In this document: one piece after another, positions 6,484 through 8,963 of the stretch | How positions within the stretch are numbered: the first letter of the stretch is position 1 | Layout of the letters: every line of letters begins with the position of its first letter | DNA from: Gammaproteobacteria bacterium | GTDB taxonomy: Bacteria > Pseudomonadota > Gammaproteobacteria > SZUA-152 | Length of the DNA stretch: 8,963 nt | NCBI GenBank assembly: GCA_030617485.1 | Contig: JAUWVK010000057.1 | Coordinates: 1 to 8,963 of the forward strand | Direction: 5' to 3' | Made by a program: the position numbers and the translations under genes | Notes under the pieces: generated by a model | Database searches by the model: none | Seen by the model: the letters and a program-made list of their open reading frames with translations, nothing else | Told to the model about the DNA's origin: nothing

Positions 6484-7587
6484 ATGAACAACTCATTAAC
6501 TATATGCAATTTTCTGGAACAGGGTGGTGCCCAGGTGCATTTCTACGACATGGGTCGTCGTGTGGTGGAAATCCCCCTCGATATTATGCGCCGTTTTGAA
6601 TCGGCCGAGGCACCCTATCCGCAACCCTTTTTGCAATCAGCCTGGTTAGGTATTCTGTTTCAATACCCCCAGACCATGACCAACGGCAAGGCAGCCCCAG
6701 GCAACCCCGACAATATCTGGTTCGTCAAATTACCGCTTGATGAACAAGGACTATTGCAACAAGCCGCACGCGATGATTTTTTACGTCATGTCATTAAACA
6801 GTTAGATGAAACATTAAACAAAGCATTGGATAAAAAACCCCAACAACAAATTCCGGATGACAACCCTCACGGCTTCACACCAAAAGAAGACCGCATGGCG
6901 GTGTTCCATGCAAAGATCTCGGAGCAAACCGGAGACCCAGCAAGCCAGTTTTACGCACATGCCCGAGATTACTTCGCCGGCAAACCCGGTTATGAGCAAT
7001 GGAATTTTGTTGGTTTGCAGGGTATCGCAGATGTCGTGGCGCGACTGGATGAAAACGCTCTTGATGGAAAAAGTAACGCACAAACATTAGCACAGGCGAT
7101 CCCACACATACCGACCACCCCATTTGCAGCCTTGTGCAGCTGTCTTGAAAACAACGAGCTCGATAAAACACTCACACAGGCCATTGCCGAACGTATCAAA
7201 ATGGCACTGAAAAACGAAAATGCTGTGGAAATTACCGCCGGCATTCGCGGGCTGTCACACAGCGCTGATCGGGATACAGTTATCTCTACCATTAAGTCCG
7301 TATTAGAAACTCCATCCGGACACAACGTCGAAGTGCTTGCCTCCATTGCCGGGCGCGCATGGGAAACACTGGAAGATTCTGCATTACGATTTAGTTTTCT
7401 CAAAAACCTGGCGTCGTGTGATGCCGGTCAACGGGCTTTTGATAGCATCATAGCCGACTTACTATTTTTACCGGGATTGCGCCAGCTTATAAAAGAGGAC
7501 TTCCGCAAACCAGAACGCTCGGAACAACTCGCCTCCGCCATCGGTGCATTTTACCAGTCGGTGCAAAAAACATCTGAGACACATTAA
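6484..7587 (+). CDS. DUF3549 family protein
   Basis: The 367-aa soluble protein matches, from memory, the DUF3549 family found in gammaproteobacteria, which has no assigned function. The family-like blocks are [12 protein letters not shown] (16-27), [16 protein letters not shown] (44-59) and [22 protein letters not shown] (79-100). After a low-complexity linker rich in Lys, Pro and Gln (about 112-125), the rest (about 130-367) is predicted almost entirely helical, with short repeating helix pairs that could be HEAT-like; this is inference. The start is odd: no Shine-Dalgarno site precedes ATG 6484, but TAAAAT (6472-6477) ends six bases upstream, so a leaderless transcript is possible. It ends 8 bases before purT and very likely shares its mRNA. 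Confidence 0.8.
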   Translation: MNNSLTICNFLEQGGAQVHFYDMGRRVVEIPLDIMRRFESAEAPYPQPFLQSAWLGILFQYPQTMTNGKAAPGNPDNIWFVKLPLDEQGLLQQAARDDFLRHVIKQLDETLNKALDKKPQQQIPDDNPHGFTPKEDRMAVFHAKISEQTGDPASQFYAHARDYFAGKPGYEQWNFVGLQGIADVVARLDENALDGKSNAQTLAQAIPHIPTTPFAALCSCLENNELDKTLTQAIAERIKMALKNENAVEITAGIRGLSHSADRDTVISTIKSVLETPSGHNVEVLASIAGRAWETLEDSALRFSFLKNLASCDAGQRAFDSIIADLLFLPGLRQLIKEDFRKPERSEQLASAIGAFYQSVQKTSETH

Positions 7588-7595
7588 GGCAAAAT

Positions 7596-8807
7596 ATGAA
7601 AATAGGCACACCTCTTTCTAACAGCGCAACAAAAGTCATGTTGTTGGGCAGCGGCGAACTGGGCAAAGAAGTCATTATTGCTTTGCAACGACTGGGCGTT
7701 GAAGTCATTGCCGTTGATCGTTACGAGAATGCGCCGGGCCATCAGGTCGCGCATCGCGCCCACACAATCAACATGACTGATGGCAACGCACTTAAAGCGC
7801 TGGTTAAACTGGAGCAACCCCACCTCATCGTGCCAGAAATCGAAGCCATTGATACTGACATGCTGGCCGAGATCGAGTCCGAGGGGTTGGCGAAAGTTAT
7901 TCCTACCGCACGTGCCACGCAGCTCACCATGAACCGTGAAGGCATCCGGCGCCTGGCTGCTGAGGAATTAGAAATTCCTACTTCGCGTTACGCGTTTGCA
8001 GAATCACTCAATGAATTACAAATTGCTATTGATGGCGGCGTTGGTTACCCCTGCATCGTTAAACCGGTGATGTCATCATCGGGCAAAGGGCAATCTACCA
8101 TCCGCGAACCAAAAGATGTAAGAAAAGCCTGGGATTATGCAATGAGTGGAGGACGCGTTAGTCACAACCGCGTCATTGTCGAAGAAATGATCGACTTCGA
8201 TTACGAAATCACTCTGCTCACCGTAAGAGCCTTAAGTTACGAAGAGAATAAAGATGGCAAAGTGCAAACGGTTTTCTGCGAACCTATAGGGCATATCCAG
8301 AAAAACGGTGATTACGTCGAAAGTTGGCAACCCCAACCCATGAGTGAAAAAGCACTAAACCGTTCACGTGAGATTGCCAGAGCCGTGACAGAACAACTTG
8401 GCGGCCGCGGTTTATTTGGTGTGGAATTATTTATCAAAGGTGATGACGTCTGGTTTAGTGAAGTTAGCCCCAGGCCACACGATACCGGCATGGTCACCAT
8501 GGCCACTCAGGCACAAAACGAATTTGAGTTACATGCGCGCGCCATACTGGGTTTACCCGTTGACACATCACTACGAGAACCCGGTGCCAGCGCAGTCATT
8601 TATGGCGGCATGGAGAAAAAAGGCATCGCCTTTTCCAATCTGGATAAAGCCTTACGCTTACCACAAACCGACCTACGCCTGTTTGGTAAACCGGAATCCT
8701 TTACCCGCAGACGCATGGGTGTAGCACTGGCATATGGAAATAGTATTGAAGATGCACGTACCCGTGCCAGGCTAGCAGCTTCACTAGTAAGAACTGTCGG
8801 CGAATAA
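7596..8807 (+). CDS. purT: Formate-dependent phosphoribosylglycinamide formyltransferase (GAR transformylase 2)
   Basis: PurT makes formyl-GAR from GAR, formate and ATP in the third step of purine synthesis, without tetrahydrofolate. The 403-aa protein has the full ATP-grasp layout. It has an N-terminal dinucleotide-like GSGELGKE loop (18-25), the substrate-side P80-E-I-E83, ATP-grasp lysine K156 in IVKP, and the flexible S160-S-S-G-K-G-Q166 loop. EEM at 196-198, Mg ligands E277 and E289, and S291-P-R-P-H-D-T-G298 complete the set. It is slightly longer than E. coli PurT, from an N-terminal extension of about 10 residues. AAGG (7586-7589) overlaps the upstream stop codon and sits 6 bases before ATG 7596, suggesting translational coupling with the DUF3549 gene. 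All key residues look intact. Confidence 0.97.
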   Translation: MKIGTPLSNSATKVMLLGSGELGKEVIIALQRLGVEVIAVDRYENAPGHQVAHRAHTINMTDGNALKALVKLEQPHLIVPEIEAIDTDMLAEIESEGLAKVIPTARATQLTMNREGIRRLAAEELEIPTSRYAFAESLNELQIAIDGGVGYPCIVKPVMSSSGKGQSTIREPKDVRKAWDYAMSGGRVSHNRVIVEEMIDFDYEITLLTVRALSYEENKDGKVQTVFCEPIGHIQKNGDYVESWQPQPMSEKALNRSREIARAVTEQLGGRGLFGVELFIKGDDVWFSEVSPRPHDTGMVTMATQAQNEFELHARAILGLPVDTSLREPGASAVIYGGMEKKGIAFSNLDKALRLPQTDLRLFGKPESFTRRRMGVALAYGNSIEDARTRARLAASLVRTVGE

Positions 8808-8818
8808 ACAGATACAGC

Positions 8819-8963
8819 ATGGACAACGACCACAATAAAAAACATCTACCGAGCAAATCCAGCACGGCAGACATCAACTCTTTTCTCGCTAAAGTACGCG
8901 CTACTCCCGCAGCCATAACCGCAGGCAAGAAGGGTCGACTGATTTTTTCAATGGATGCCACCG
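8819..8963 (+). CDS. N-terminus of a VWA-domain protein, truncated by the window edge
   Basis: An open frame starts at ATG 8819, 11 bases after the purT stop, and runs off the window with 48 residues seen. After a polar, basic lead (residues 1-17) comes a short helix ADINSFLAKVRATP (17-30) and then G39-R-L-I-F-S-M-D-A-T48. A hydrophobic strand ending in D-x-T is how the metal-binding (MIDAS) strand of von Willebrand factor A domains begins. I recall conserved proteobacterial VWA proteins with this same opening and a following Ala-Ser. The MIDAS serine would lie just past the window, so the call rests on half a motif. The Shine-Dalgarno site is poor, which fits coupling to purT. Confidence 0.65.
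   Translation, partial: MDNDHNKKHLPSKSSTADINSFLAKVRATPAAITAGKKGRLIFSMDAT

Overview
The window reads as chromosomal DNA of a gammaproteobacterium of middling base composition. The most telling genes are a typA/bipA GTPase gene, a DUF3549-type gene directly upstream of purT, and the start of a VWA-domain gene behind purT. Signal peptides, Shine-Dalgarno sites, sigma70-like promoters and Rho-independent terminators all look ordinary for that group. I see no tRNA, rRNA, insertion sequence, phage gene, CRISPR array or att site. The species cannot be named from this sequence.

Layout. (1) 1-356: the 3' end of a c-type haem protein gene (DUF3365/Tll0287-like), closed by a good terminator. (2) 357-964: a small and unusual transcription unit. 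It has a strong sigma70-like promoter, a leader of about 145 nt that can fold into a hairpin plus a three-way junction, and a 34-codon ORF with a good ribosome binding site that encodes only Met and Gly (9 M, 25 G). A run of strong hairpins follows. This is the least explained part of the window and the best candidate for something undescribed. (3) 965-2911, minus strand: typA, preceded by the terminator of the next gene upstream. (4) 2954-4038, minus strand: a secreted type-2 periplasmic substrate-binding protein with no ABC permease or ATPase beside it, and a foldable 5' leader that may be regulatory. (5) 4288-6397, plus strand: three separate small genes, namely a tandem PilZ protein (likely c-di-GMP binding), a membrane-anchored RRM RNA-binding protein, and an unrecognised 142-aa protein. 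(6) 6484-8963, plus strand: a tight cluster of a DUF3549 protein, purT (formate-dependent GAR transformylase) and the start of a VWA-domain protein, with gaps of only 8 and 11 bases, so probably one operon.

How they fit together. typA (ribosome-linked GTPase) and purT (purine synthesis) are housekeeping genes. The PilZ and RRM proteins suggest second-messenger and RNA-level control, but a terminator lies between them and no shared pathway is shown. The Met/Gly ORF is transcribed convergently with typA and has no visible functional partner.
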